30,205 nt of DNA, from positions 1-30,205 of the IMG/VR virus record IMGVR_UViG_3300017746_000085, one strand, 5' to 3'. The notes under the pieces are model-generated. The model saw only the letters and a list, made by a program, of their open reading frames with translations, was not told the origin of the DNA and did no database searches. Source of the stretch: a virus. A program made the translations under genes and the position numbers. Of this stretch, positions 1 through 6,940 are shown piece after piece (position 1 is the first letter of the stretch; every line of letters begins with the position of its first letter).

Positions 1-1
1 A

Positions 2-151
2 AGATTTGGTAATATTAAAATAATATTAGATCCAGATGCGGAAGAGCATTGGGAAAAAGTTAAAATTGTAGATGATAAATTTTCCCAAGATAAAAAAGAC
101 GCAGATCAAGCAAAAATGGATACGTTGAAATCGTGGGGAACAACATCATGA
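2..151 (+). CDS. 3' end of an unidentified gene (partial)
   Basis: The frame is open from the window edge and ends at a TGA that overlaps the next ATG (ATGA). The 49 visible residues are charged, rich in Asp, Lys and Glu, with a section HWEKVKIVDDKFSQDK and the C-terminus SWGTTS. No domain is recognisable in so short a tail. The four-base overlap with the following gene suggests translational coupling within one operon. The reading frame has no internal stops and AT-ended codons like its neighbours, so it is probably real. Confidence 0.6.
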   Translation, partial: RFGNIKIILDPDAEEHWEKVKIVDDKFSQDKKDADQAKMDTLKSWGTTS

Positions 152-291
152 ATTGGATAAATAGCTGGAAAGCATATAATAAAAAAAGAGTATTTGAAGT
201 TAATATTAGAATAGGTACATTAACTATATTAGAAATAATAACTTCTCCTAAATTAAAAATAATGATTTTAAACTTTGGAATTGAATTATGA
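148..291 (+). CDS. 47-residue hypothetical protein
   Basis: A short frame beginning MNWINSWKAYNKKR, with ATGA overlaps at both ends (148 with the upstream stop, 288 with the downstream start). GGGGA lies a few bases upstream of the ATG and could serve as a ribosome binding site. The C-terminal half is mostly Ile and Leu (RIGTLTILEIITSPKLKIMI) and may be a beta hairpin or weakly membrane-associated. Function unknown. Its position in a chain of overlapping start and stop codons is the main argument that it is a gene. Confidence 0.55.
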   Translation: MNWINSWKAYNKKRVFEVNIRIGTLTILEIITSPKLKIMILNFGIEL

Positions 292-446
292 ACTTAAAAG
301 ATAAAATGAAAAAAATTGGTACAAAAAATCTTAATGAAACTGAGATATTGTCAGAACAATCTGTATTATCAACGTTGCGAGAACTAGTAATTTTAAATAA
401 AGCAATGTTAGCCCAATTAGAAAAAATGCCAAAAAAAATTCAATGA
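288..446 (+). CDS. 52-residue hypothetical helical protein
   Basis: Begins MNLKDKMKKIGTKNLNETE and is predicted by eye to be largely helical, with a heptad-like stretch (VLSTLRELVILNKAMLAQLE) that could be a short coiled coil. It overlaps both neighbours by four bases (ATGA), the same arrangement as the preceding pair, so these small genes are probably translated in series with the 171-residue protein that follows. No family recognised. Confidence 0.55.
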   Translation: MNLKDKMKKIGTKNLNETEILSEQSVLSTLRELVILNKAMLAQLEKMPKKIQ

Positions 447-958
447 TTAAACTCAAAAACATATTAGAACAATCTATAGGATTCCAAGTTCCAGGAACTC
501 CTAAACAAAAAAATATTGGACGTAAAACACGTCAGGAATTTGCTAAGTTTTTTAATAACTTTGAAGCAGGTAATACAAAAACTGCTATATCGGGGTATGC
601 TGAGCAAATAATGAGATCAGATGCTCCTGATGAAATTAAAAAAAATGCATCTGACATATTAAATGAAATGGAGCAAGTAGCAATTGATATCCAAGATGAA
701 TTACATACAAGACAAATAAGTGACGACGAAGTTGCTGAAACAATATTTGATTATGTTAATTCAGAAATGGATGCATCAGATTCAATTGAATTTGAACAAT
801 TGTTATGGTACGACAATCAAATTGATTCTAGTATCAACTCCGGGATGATAGAGAACGCCGTTGCTATAATGGATCAGTTACTTCACCAATTAGAATTTAT
901 ACGTGGTTTTATCTTACAAGAATTTCCAAAAATAACTCCGGCCGGATTTAAAAGATAA
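443..958 (+). CDS. Putative virion-internal protein with MIKLK leader
   Basis: 171 residues. The N-terminus MIKLKNILEQ is nearly the same as that of at least three other proteins in this window, although the rest of each protein differs. In T4, packaged internal proteins carry a short N-terminal amphipathic capsid-targeting helix that the prohead protease removes after (L/I)-x-Glu; here I7-L8-E9 fits. The remainder is acidic and mostly helical, with no recognised enzyme motif. The stretch GRKTRQEFAKFFNNF near residues 26-40 is basic, the rest strongly acidic. The start overlaps the preceding stop by four bases. Packaging is inferred from the shared leader only. Confidence 0.75.
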   Translation: MIKLKNILEQSIGFQVPGTPKQKNIGRKTRQEFAKFFNNFEAGNTKTAISGYAEQIMRSDAPDEIKKNASDILNEMEQVAIDIQDELHTRQISDDEVAETIFDYVNSEMDASDSIEFEQLLWYDNQIDSSINSGMIENAVAIMDQLLHQLEFIRGFILQEFPKITPAGFKR

Positions 959-983
959 AATTAATCTAGAAACATAAACGTTT

Positions 984-1124
984 ATGAAACATACAAGGTT
1001 TACTACTACCCGTACATACATACTGTGCGGAAAGTGCAAAAACAAATGGAGTTCAGAAGGATATTTTGTTAAAAATACATGTCCTGTGTGTAAACATGAA
1101 GATATAACTATTAATAGTTTATAG
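984..1124 (+). CDS. 46-residue zinc-ribbon miniprotein
   Basis: A tiny frame starting MKHTRFTTTRTYILCGKC. It has two CxxC knuckles, CGKC (residues 15-18) and CPVC (33-36), separated by about 14 residues including W22 and Y27. This is the normal spacing of a four-cysteine zinc ribbon. Nothing else is present, so it may bind nucleic acid or a protein partner. It sits directly before the 1140 gene, whose N-terminus also carries a zinc ribbon of the CxxC-x15-CxxC type. Confidence 0.6.
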   Translation: MKHTRFTTTRTYILCGKCKNKWSSEGYFVKNTCPVCKHEDITINSL

Positions 1125-1134
1125 TAATATTTAT
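1125..1134 (+). promoter_or_regulatory. Late-promoter-like element (TAATATTTAT)
   Basis: TAATATTTAT ending five bases before the ATG at 1140. The same ten-base element, or a close variant, precedes nine other genes in the window, almost all virion genes. No -35 box is evident, as expected for gp55-type late promoters. If transcription starts about seven bases downstream, the mRNA here would begin at or very near the start codon. Confidence 0.55.
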
Positions 1135-1139
1135 ATAAA

Positions 1140-2279
1140 ATGATTAAGCTCAAAGCCATATTACAAGAATTAATCGTAGGAGATAAAATACAATGTGATA
1201 ACTGTGATTGGAATTGGAAAATTGCAGACGGTGGAGATGATTTATATATGTGTCACAAATGTGGACATGACAATACTCCAAAATTAACAGAACAATCATA
1301 TGGTATGGCAGGGATTGGTAGTTCTAGTATGTATCCATCTGCTCAAGCAGCAAAATCTTTAGAAAAAACTCTGAGTCCCATTGTTAAAGATGCAACGGAA
1401 TGGATTAAAAAAAACGATCATCTTTTATTAGACTTATCAGCTTTAATAGTATCTGTGATACCAGGTGGTATGCCAACAGCTGTTGGATTAGAATTAACAA
1501 ATGCTGCGTTATATTTTAAAAAAGGCGACAAATTAATGGGAACTATATCTACTGTATTTGCTGCTCTACCTATTATAGGATCAATTCCTGGTGTGAAACA
1601 AGCTATAGGATTTGGTTTAAAAACAGGAACTAAATATTCTTTAACTCAAATAAAAAAGATTCTAGAAGTAGTAGTTAAATTTAAAAATAAAATACGAAGA
1701 CAAATCTTAGCAATAGAATCGATGATTAAAAAATTTCCTCATTTGAATCTAGATAAATACTTAAACGATTTAATTGCTGGAAAAATTGATTCTAAAACTT
1801 TTTATAAAAATTTTAAAGGTTATAATAATACAATGAAAGTTGTAAAAATAGATAAAGCTATGCCTTTGCAACATGTTTCTCCAGATCCTAATTTAACAAT
1901 TAACAAATTAAACTTAACTGGATTTTTAGATAATATTAAAAATTTATCTCGTCCAAATTCTTTTAAGAGAAGGATAGGCACAGATGCATTAAATAAACCG
2001 GGTGGATTATATACTACAAATCCACAAACTGCATCGCCATTTTATCAGCCAACAGGAAAAAAACCATATTATAATTTTGAATTAAAATCCGGATCCAGAG
2101 GACTAGATTTACAAAATACTGGAGGAATAATTGATGGAATATCTGTTGGAAATTTAACTAAATATATGAATGATGGATTTGATTTTATAATAGGAAAAGG
2201 AATGTTAGGCAAACCTGAAGTAATTCCTTTAAATAAATCTGTAATACAAAATTGGAGAAGGGGAGTTCCATTTAAATAA
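1140..2279 (+). CDS. Toxin-like virion protein: leader, zinc ribbon, ART-like C-terminus
   Basis: 379 residues. (a) MIKLKAILQE leader, residues 1-10, with L8-Q9-E10 fitting the T4 prohead protease rule. (b) Zinc ribbon, cysteines 19, 22, 38 and 41 (CDNC and CHKC). (c) Hydrophobic helical segment around residues 95-165, with SVIPGGMP, ALYFKKGDKL and ALPIIGSIPG; this resembles the linker found ahead of toxin domains in polymorphic toxins. (d) C-terminal 140 residues starting PLQHVSPDP and containing GGLYTTNP and KPEVIPLN, laid out like the H-Y-E class of ADP-ribosyltransferases (candidates H245, Y291, E360). Known precedent: T4 Alt is a packaged, injected ADP-ribosyltransferase. The domain order is seen; the enzymatic activity and target are inferred. 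It could instead be an ART-like fold without activity. Confidence 0.7.
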   Translation: MIKLKAILQELIVGDKIQCDNCDWNWKIADGGDDLYMCHKCGHDNTPKLTEQSYGMAGIGSSSMYPSAQAAKSLEKTLSPIVKDATEWIKKNDHLLLDLSALIVSVIPGGMPTAVGLELTNAALYFKKGDKLMGTISTVFAALPIIGSIPGVKQAIGFGLKTGTKYSLTQIKKILEVVVKFKNKIRRQILAIESMIKKFPHLNLDKYLNDLIAGKIDSKTFYKNFKGYNNTMKVVKIDKAMPLQHVSPDPNLTINKLNLTGFLDNIKNLSRPNSFKRRIGTDALNKPGGLYTTNPQTASPFYQPTGKKPYYNFELKSGSRGLDLQNTGGIIDGISVGNLTKYMNDGFDFIIGKGMLGKPEVIPLNKSVIQNWRRGVPFK

Positions 2280-2280
2280 T

Positions 2281-2556
2281 ATGATAAAACTACAAGACAT
2301 ATTAAAAAGTATTCCTAATCAAGAAATAATTGAATCTGAAGATGGTCAATGGGAATATCCAGGCAGAATAACAAGAATACCAAGTAATCGAATTACAATG
2401 CAGCCAAATCCATTAACAAAAAAACCTATACAACATATATTATTAATAATAGGAGATCAAAGCGGAGAGAAAAAAATAGGAATACCAGGAGGACCTAATT
2501 TATTTTTTCCAAATGATCAATCAGTAACTGAATATCCTATTAAACGTTACAAATAG
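2281..2556 (+). CDS. 91-residue hypothetical protein with MIKLQ leader
   Basis: Starts one base after the preceding stop codon. The N-terminus MIKLQDILKSI is a variant of the MIKLK leader; the first possible (I/L)-x-Glu cut would be in EIIES near residues 16-20. The body is beta-rich (HILLIIGDQSGEKKIGIPGG), with several prolines and glycines. No family recognised. Its placement immediately after the toxin-like gene raises the possibility that it is a partner or immunity-like protein for it, but nothing in the sequence shows this. Confidence 0.65.
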   Translation: MIKLQDILKSIPNQEIIESEDGQWEYPGRITRIPSNRITMQPNPLTKKPIQHILLIIGDQSGEKKIGIPGGPNLFFPNDQSVTEYPIKRYK

Positions 2557-2564
2557 ATATTTAT
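2555..2564 (+). promoter_or_regulatory. Late-promoter-like element (AGATATTTAT)
   Basis: AGATATTTAT followed by ATAAAAGGAG and the ATG at 2581. It overlaps the last codons of the preceding gene. The Shine-Dalgarno GGAG begins only six bases after the element, so a transcript from it would have a leader of about 10 bases with the ribosome site at its very 5' end. Confidence 0.5.
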
Positions 2565-2580
2565 ATAAAAGGAGATTAAA

Positions 2581-3033
2581 ATGAATGAGCAAAATGCATA
2601 TGGTAAAGAAGAATATAATGATGATATACAATTTAAAAAATTGCTAAGAAAATTAGTTAGTATAGCTATAAACAAACAAGGAAGAGCTGTTACATCATTA
2701 GATATAGCAAAAAATGTATACAATATTGCTGCAGATTTTATGAATGCTAAAGGAGCATTTCGAAATAGAAAAGAACCTATAGCTATGCCAAATGTCCCAA
2801 AAGCTCCAGAAGGATTAAAATATTCTAATATTGAAGTTGGCCCTTTAACTCGTATGGAAATAAAAGAATGGACTGATAAATCTCATGGGACCAAGCCTAA
2901 AAGATGGTCAAAAGATTTTAATAAATCAGATGGAACTGGATTAACTGATTTTGAAAAAACAAATGTCAAGAAAGAAGACACTAAATTTTCAGAACAAATG
3001 AAAAGATTCAGAACAAAAAATATGAAATGGTAA
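2581..3033 (+). CDS. 150-residue hypothetical protein, probably virion-associated
   Basis: Preceded by GGAG eight bases before the ATG and by a late-promoter-like element. The N-terminal third is helical (FKKLLRKLVSIAINKQGR, SLDIAKNVYNIAADFM). The C-terminal half is basic, polar and probably extended, rich in Lys, Asp and Thr, ending RFRTKNMKW. No catalytic motif seen and no family recognised. The late-type promoter places it with structural or packaged proteins. It overlaps the next gene by seven bases. Confidence 0.7.
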   Translation: MNEQNAYGKEEYNDDIQFKKLLRKLVSIAINKQGRAVTSLDIAKNVYNIAADFMNAKGAFRNRKEPIAMPNVPKAPEGLKYSNIEVGPLTRMEIKEWTDKSHGTKPKRWSKDFNKSDGTGLTDFEKTNVKKEDTKFSEQMKRFRTKNMKW

Positions 3034-3221
3034 AAGATTTAAAATTTGATTTAATTAAAATAGCTGATATTGATAATAATGATATTTATATAAATAAAAG
3101 CCATATTTCAAGAATTAAACAAAACAGCACAGGAATTGTTGAAATATTATTAGTAAATGAAGTAACAATATACACAAATGAATCTAATTTAGATTTATTG
3201 GCAGATAAATTATCAAAATAA
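3027..3221 (+). CDS. 64-residue beta-rich protein (FlbD-like fold?)
   Basis: The pattern is an N-terminal strand, then INKSHISRI, then IVEILLVNEVTIYTNES, then a short final helix. This resembles small FlbD-type proteins (Ile-Asn-x3-Ile, then strands, then E-S and a helix), but the similarity is by eye only. The start overlaps the upstream gene and there is no good ribosome site, suggesting translational coupling. Function unknown. Confidence 0.6.
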   Translation: MVKDLKFDLIKIADIDNNDIYINKSHISRIKQNSTGIVEILLVNEVTIYTNESNLDLLADKLSK

Positions 3222-3229
3222 GGAAAATA

Positions 3230-3415
3230 ATGAGTTCAATCGAAATATTTGAAAAAATTGAAGAACATTGGGGAGTGTTTTGTGAAAATCATTCTCGATT
3301 TAATCAAAAACAAGTTAAAGCTGCTGGTGTTAGAGCAAGAAAATCAATTGGAGAAATTAAAAAATTAGCTTCTCAATACAGAACTGCTTGTTTAACAGAA
3401 TCAAAAGAAATATGA
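3230..3415 (+). CDS. Hc1-like (histone H1-like) small protein, copy 1
   Basis: 61 residues. The central and C-terminal part, with RARKSIGEIKKLASQYR, matches the Hc1-type histone-like family common in Bacteroidota: a basic helix after an Ala-Gly pair. A second copy lies at 5959-6129 with RARKAVGEIKKLVTDYR in the same place, and the DNA is also very similar there, so the two are paralogues. The N-terminus (IFEKIEEHWGVFCENHSRF) differs from copy 2. AGGAAA lies shortly before the ATG. A DNA-binding or DNA-packaging role is inferred from the family and not shown. The stop overlaps the next ATG (ATGA). Confidence 0.7.
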   Translation: MSSIEIFEKIEEHWGVFCENHSRFNQKQVKAAGVRARKSIGEIKKLASQYRTACLTESKEI

Positions 3416-5409
3416 GTACTTATTTACAAAATATAATACGTGAAGAAATGCTAAAAGCTCTCAAAGAAGAAGAATTACCATTAAGTCCATTCACAGAAGC
3501 AGAAGAAAAGTTTTTAGCAAAGTTTGTTGAGTTAGGTACTCAATCATTAGGTATACTTTACACCGCAAATGATGTAGGAATTCGTGAATTTTTAATGAGA
3601 AGTGGTAATGACTTCAATTTAACACCAGATATTTTATCAAAACTAATGGAAGATGGTATTGTTTCTATTGTACCTTATGGTGGATATGCTAGAAATGAAG
3701 ATTATACTATTAAATGTAACTTGCCATTAGATGAATTAGAAGGTTTAAGCTCCGGGGATGCTAAACCAGAAGGCGATGACACTGCTACACCAGATGATGC
3801 TGGTGCAGAAACACCTGATTTACCGGCAGAACCACCTCAAGAATCTATTTCAGCCGCAGATTTATCAAAATTATTGGTATCAGAACAAAAAAGACATACT
3901 AGTACAAGAGTTTATACTAATAAATCTAGAGCATTAAGAAGATTACCTAAAGGTTATGTGGTATATCTTGAAAAAATTATTAAAATACTTGGACAAAAGC
4001 TCCATACCGACTTGGAAAAGCAACATTTAGTTGCTGATATATTAGATAACTTAGCTCATAATTTTGGATTGACACCAAAACAAGTATATAAGTCATTTAT
4101 ATTTTATAACTCACAAAATAGATTGAAAAATGTTGTAAGAGAACAATTAGAAAACGATGAAGACATGATTAAATTAAAAGAACTATTAGAACAACAAAAA
4201 ACTATCACAAAAACATTACCATCTGTTAGTTTTGATGGAGTATTTTTACCTAATTATATAACTCCTAGTGATAAATGGAAAGCAGTAGCTGATGAATTGG
4301 TTATAGAGATTAAAAAATATCAAAAACAACTATATACTCTTGCAAACATAAAAATTAGCATTAATGGTGGAGCATCTCCAGATGCAGCAACAAATGGATA
4401 TACAGGACCTAATCCACCTAATCATAATTTTCAAACAGTTGGACAGCAAAAAGGTGGATTATTACCGGCAGATTGGACAAATGTTAGAAATGCTAGAGTA
4501 AATATAGGAGAGCCTGAAGGTAATGAGTTTCTAGCATTAAATAGAGCTTTAAATTTAAAAAAATTATTGATACCATATTTAAGCAGCAAATTAGGAGAAA
4601 AAATTCCAGAATCTAGTATAATAGCCACCGGTAAAGCGGGGGTTGCACGAACTGTACATGCAACTATTACTCCTACTGTAACAAAAACAGATCAACCAAC
4701 CACCAAAATCAAATATGTTATTCAATATCCATGGTATCAAATTGGGAATGACAAAAACATGGTTCTTGTAGATGGCAATATTGCTGCAGGCTGGAGACAA
4801 AATAAAAAAGCAACAATGTCTACAAAATGGTATCAATCAACAATAACAGATAAAAACATTCGTTATAGCGGATTTCAAAAAGGCGGACAAGCTAGTGGTT
4901 TAATTAATGCGTATGCTTTTATAAAATTAAATCCAGCTAGATATAATGGATCATTTGCAATTTATAATGATGAAAAATCATGGCTAGCAGATGTTAAAAA
5001 AATGACACAATACGCACCTGGACTTCAAGTTGGAGAATTAACGTTTGGACCTCCTAATAGTAATAAGAACCTACCAGGATACAGAGGAGCAGATGGATAT
5101 CTAGATAAAACCGGAAAAAGTGATTATACTGGATTAGCTAAATTTAACATGGGAAGTAAAGATTATATAGTATCATCTGGAATTCCTTATTACTTATTTA
5201 AACCACAAGGTGATAAAGCATTTTATATGGCAGATTTATTTAAAGCAAAAAGCGAACGTAATGCTCCTGCAGATGGAGCTCGAGATTCTGAAGGTAATAG
5301 ATCTTTAATTAGAGGATCTCAATATTCTGTTGTAGATAGTAAAGGAGTCAAGAATCCTAATGCATTAGTATATACTGGCAAAACAACTATCAAAACATTT
5401 AAATCATAA
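3412..5409 (+). CDS. Large virion protein with internal second leader and OmpA-like part
   Basis: 665 residues from the ATG at 3412, chosen because it forms an ATGA overlap with the upstream gene; the frame is open a little further upstream but without a better start. N-terminal helix MSTYLQNIIREEMLKALKEE; acidic, Pro-rich linker around residues 115-150 (EGDDTATPDDAGAETPD); helical section to about 250. At residue 252 (base 4165) the sequence MIKLKELLEQ appears in frame, the same motif that starts other proteins here. Then comes a section around residues 310-410 with IKISINGGAS and LNRALNLKKLL, resembling the OmpA-like peptidoglycan-binding fold. The remainder is beta-rich and unrecognised. 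It looks like a fusion of two former proteins, or a gene with an internal start. Confidence 0.75.
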   Translation: MSTYLQNIIREEMLKALKEEELPLSPFTEAEEKFLAKFVELGTQSLGILYTANDVGIREFLMRSGNDFNLTPDILSKLMEDGIVSIVPYGGYARNEDYTIKCNLPLDELEGLSSGDAKPEGDDTATPDDAGAETPDLPAEPPQESISAADLSKLLVSEQKRHTSTRVYTNKSRALRRLPKGYVVYLEKIIKILGQKLHTDLEKQHLVADILDNLAHNFGLTPKQVYKSFIFYNSQNRLKNVVREQLENDEDMIKLKELLEQQKTITKTLPSVSFDGVFLPNYITPSDKWKAVADELVIEIKKYQKQLYTLANIKISINGGASPDAATNGYTGPNPPNHNFQTVGQQKGGLLPADWTNVRNARVNIGEPEGNEFLALNRALNLKKLLIPYLSSKLGEKIPESSIIATGKAGVARTVHATITPTVTKTDQPTTKIKYVIQYPWYQIGNDKNMVLVDGNIAAGWRQNKKATMSTKWYQSTITDKNIRYSGFQKGGQASGLINAYAFIKLNPARYNGSFAIYNDEKSWLADVKKMTQYAPGLQVGELTFGPPNSNKNLPGYRGADGYLDKTGKSDYTGLAKFNMGSKDYIVSSGIPYYLFKPQGDKAFYMADLFKAKSERNAPADGARDSEGNRSLIRGSQYSVVDSKGVKNPNALVYTGKTTIKTFKS

Positions 5410-5424
5410 TAATCACAAATAAAT

Positions 5425-5453
5425 TTGGATTTACAATCTTTTTTTCTTATTAT
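5425..5453 (+). promoter_or_regulatory. Possible sigma70-like promoter for the CAP gene
   Basis: TTGGAT (5425-5430), 17-base spacer, TATTAT (5448-5453). Predicted start of transcription is near 5460, about 10 bases before the ATG at 5471. The region is very AT-rich, so chance matches are possible. The spacer contains a run of seven T. Confidence 0.35.
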
Positions 5454-5470
5454 ATATAAAAATTAAAGAT

Positions 5471-5893
5471 ATGAAAAAATTACTTCTAATATTGTTATTA
5501 CCATTATCGGTATATTCTCAAGATATTGATTTTTCTAAAACTCCTCAAACTAGCGTTGATTCTTTAAGATATTATATGCATCAAGAATTAAATGAGTATA
5601 GATTACAAAACAATGTTAAAGAATTGGAATTATCTGATAGTTTAAACGAATTAGCTCAATCTTGGGCGAAGACAATGTTTGAAACTGGTGATTTTAAACA
5701 TAGTAACTTGTATCCATCTGGTGAGAATATTCAATATGGCGGCAGACATATTTTTACTCTTAAAGAGTTTTCATATTGGACATTACAATCATGGAAAGAC
5801 TCTCCCGGCCATGATGCAAATTTAAAACGTAGTTATTTTATAAAAGTTGGATATGGCTTCTATGAAGGATATAAAGTACAAATCTTTGAATAA
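5471..5893 (+). CDS. Secreted CAP-domain (SCP/PR1) protein
   Basis: 140 residues. Residues 1-16 form a signal peptide (MKKLLLILLLPLSVYS, then Q17), a form typical of Bacteroidota. The mature part is a CAP domain: ELNEYRLQNNV, SDSLNELAQSWA, FKHSN with H77, GEN with E85, and SPGHDANL with H114, then VGYGF. H77, E85 and H114 match three of the four residues of the CAP cavity. The protein stops at VQIFE, slightly before the usual end. CAP proteins act outside the cytoplasm; in bacteria their roles are poorly known. For a phage a periplasmic or surface role (wall, exclusion of other phages, host interaction) is possible. No lysis motif is present. Confidence 0.8.
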   Translation: MKKLLLILLLPLSVYSQDIDFSKTPQTSVDSLRYYMHQELNEYRLQNNVKELELSDSLNELAQSWAKTMFETGDFKHSNLYPSGENIQYGGRHIFTLKEFSYWTLQSWKDSPGHDANLKRSYFIKVGYGFYEGYKVQIFE

Positions 5894-5913
5894 TGAAAAA
5901 GTTTCATTATAAT
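5886..5913 (+). promoter_or_regulatory. Sigma70-like promoter (early/middle type)
   Basis: TTGAAT (5886-5891), 16-base spacer, TATAAT (5908-5913). The -35 box overlaps the stop codon of the CAP gene. The same boxes and spacing occur at 30061-30088 before the primase-like gene. It would drive the block of small genes from 5959. Confidence 0.5.
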
Positions 5914-5958
5914 ATAATAAGTAAATAATATAAACAATAAAAAAAGGATAACAAAGTT

Positions 5959-6129
5959 ATGGCAACATCACAAGAATTATATGTACAAATAAAGGATTTA
6001 TTTGAAACATTTGATACAGAACACAATAGCACAACTAAAGCCGGAAAAGGTAGAGCAAGAAAAGCTGTTGGTGAAATTAAAAAACTAGTAACTGATTACA
6101 GAAAAGCATCTGTAGCAGAAAATAAGTAA
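5959..6129 (+). CDS. Hc1-like (histone H1-like) small protein, copy 2
   Basis: 56 residues, starting MATSQELYVQIKDLFETF. The basic helix RARKAVGEIKKLVTDYR is shared with the 3230-3415 protein and fits the Hc1-type family. AGGA lies about 10 bases before the ATG. It heads a group of small genes behind the 5886 promoter, unlike copy 1, which lies among late or virion genes. This suggests expression of similar DNA-binding proteins at two stages, an inference from position. The gene is too short to be certain of function. Confidence 0.7.
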   Translation: MATSQELYVQIKDLFETFDTEHNSTTKAGKGRARKAVGEIKKLVTDYRKASVAENK

Positions 6130-6147
6130 AACAATAAAAAAACAAAT

Positions 6148-6345
6148 ATGGGTTATTATACCGCAAGAGTCCAATTGAAAGATGATTCAACTGGCAAACT
6201 AAAAAAAGTGACTGAAATGTATTTAGTCGAAGCAATGTCTGTTACTGAAGCAGAATCTAAAGTAGTTAAAGATTTTGGATCTACTACATTAGAGTTTGAA
6301 GTGAAAGCAGTGTCTGTAAGTAAAATCATTAAAATTATAGAATAA
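6148..6345 (+). CDS. DUF4494-like protein
   Basis: 65 residues with the pattern GYYTARVQLKDD, then KKVTEMYLVEAMSVTEAE, then FEVKAVSVSKIIKIIE. This matches my knowledge of the DUF4494 family (Y-x-V, T-E-x-Y-L-V-x-A-x-S-V-T-E-A-E, S-K-I-x-E-I), small proteins frequent in Bacteroidota and their phages. Function is unknown for the family. It shares a single base with the next gene (TAATG). No promoter of its own is seen. Confidence 0.75.
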   Translation: MGYYTARVQLKDDSTGKLKKVTEMYLVEAMSVTEAESKVVKDFGSTTLEFEVKAVSVSKIIKIIE

Positions 6346-6635
6346 TGTATAAAGAAGGCGAAACAGTAATTGTAACTGAGAAACTTAGTAAAACAGAAGA
6401 AAAACATTCAGTAGGTACTATAATGAAACCATTCGTTCATAAAAAGCAAACCTTTTATGATGTCTTATTAGAAAGGAGAACGGCTTTATCCTATTTGAAT
6501 ACAGCTAGATCATCTAAACAAGCGTTTATCAATAGAGATCTTACGAAAAAGCTAGTAGACTCCGGCAACGTCGAATCTACAATACCATTTAAACATATGG
6601 TAGACAATGAATTACTTCCTATAATCATTGCCTAA
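6345..6635 (+). CDS. 96-residue hypothetical protein, beta-barrel-like start
   Basis: The first 50 residues (YKEGETVIVTEKL, HSVGTIMKPF, TFYDVLLERR) look like a small SH3/KOW-type barrel, with a Gly-Glu-x-Val start, followed by a helical, basic section (ARSSKQAFINRDLTKKLVD). It overlaps both neighbours by one base through TAATG junctions. No specific family recognised. GC is slightly higher than in the surrounding genes. Confidence 0.65.
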   Translation: MYKEGETVIVTEKLSKTEEKHSVGTIMKPFVHKKQTFYDVLLERRTALSYLNTARSSKQAFINRDLTKKLVDSGNVESTIPFKHMVDNELLPIIIA

Positions 6636-6940
6636 TGGCTAGACCCAAATTATCAAATTTACAAAAATTACAAAATAGAGTCAGAAAAAGATATCCTGGC
6701 TCTATTTGTATACAGGATTCTATTGGCCAGTATTATATAAAATGGAATGACGAAAATTTAAACGATACATTCCTTTTAGAAAACTGCTTAACAGAACTAT
6801 TAGCATGGGAACAGGCGAGTATAACCGCCAAACACGAACAGCACATTAATCGTACCCACCCTATGAAGAAACTAGTATCAGAAGAACAAAAACACCAAAA
6901 TAAAGAACGTATAACAAGAAGAATTAGAAAATATGAATAG
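6635..6940 (+). CDS. 101-residue basic hypothetical protein
   Basis: Starts MARPKLSNLQKLQNRVRKRY, then a small beta section (SICIQDSIGQYYIKWND), then a long basic and glutamine-rich helix ending ERITRRIRKYE. The overall charge suggests nucleic-acid or protein binding, but no known domain is recognisable. Start overlaps the preceding stop by one base and the end overlaps the next gene by eight bases, so it is part of a tightly coupled operon. Confidence 0.65.
   Translation: MARPKLSNLQKLQNRVRKRYPGSICIQDSIGQYYIKWNDENLNDTFLLENCLTELLAWEQASITAKHEQHINRTHPMKKLVSEEQKHQNKERITRRIRKYE

Noticed and set aside
3081-3095. GATATTTATATAAA, a late-element-like string inside the 3027 gene
   Set aside because: In coding sequence (Asp-Ile-Tyr-Ile) with no start codon just downstream; taken as chance in AT-rich DNA, and a reminder of the motif's background rate.
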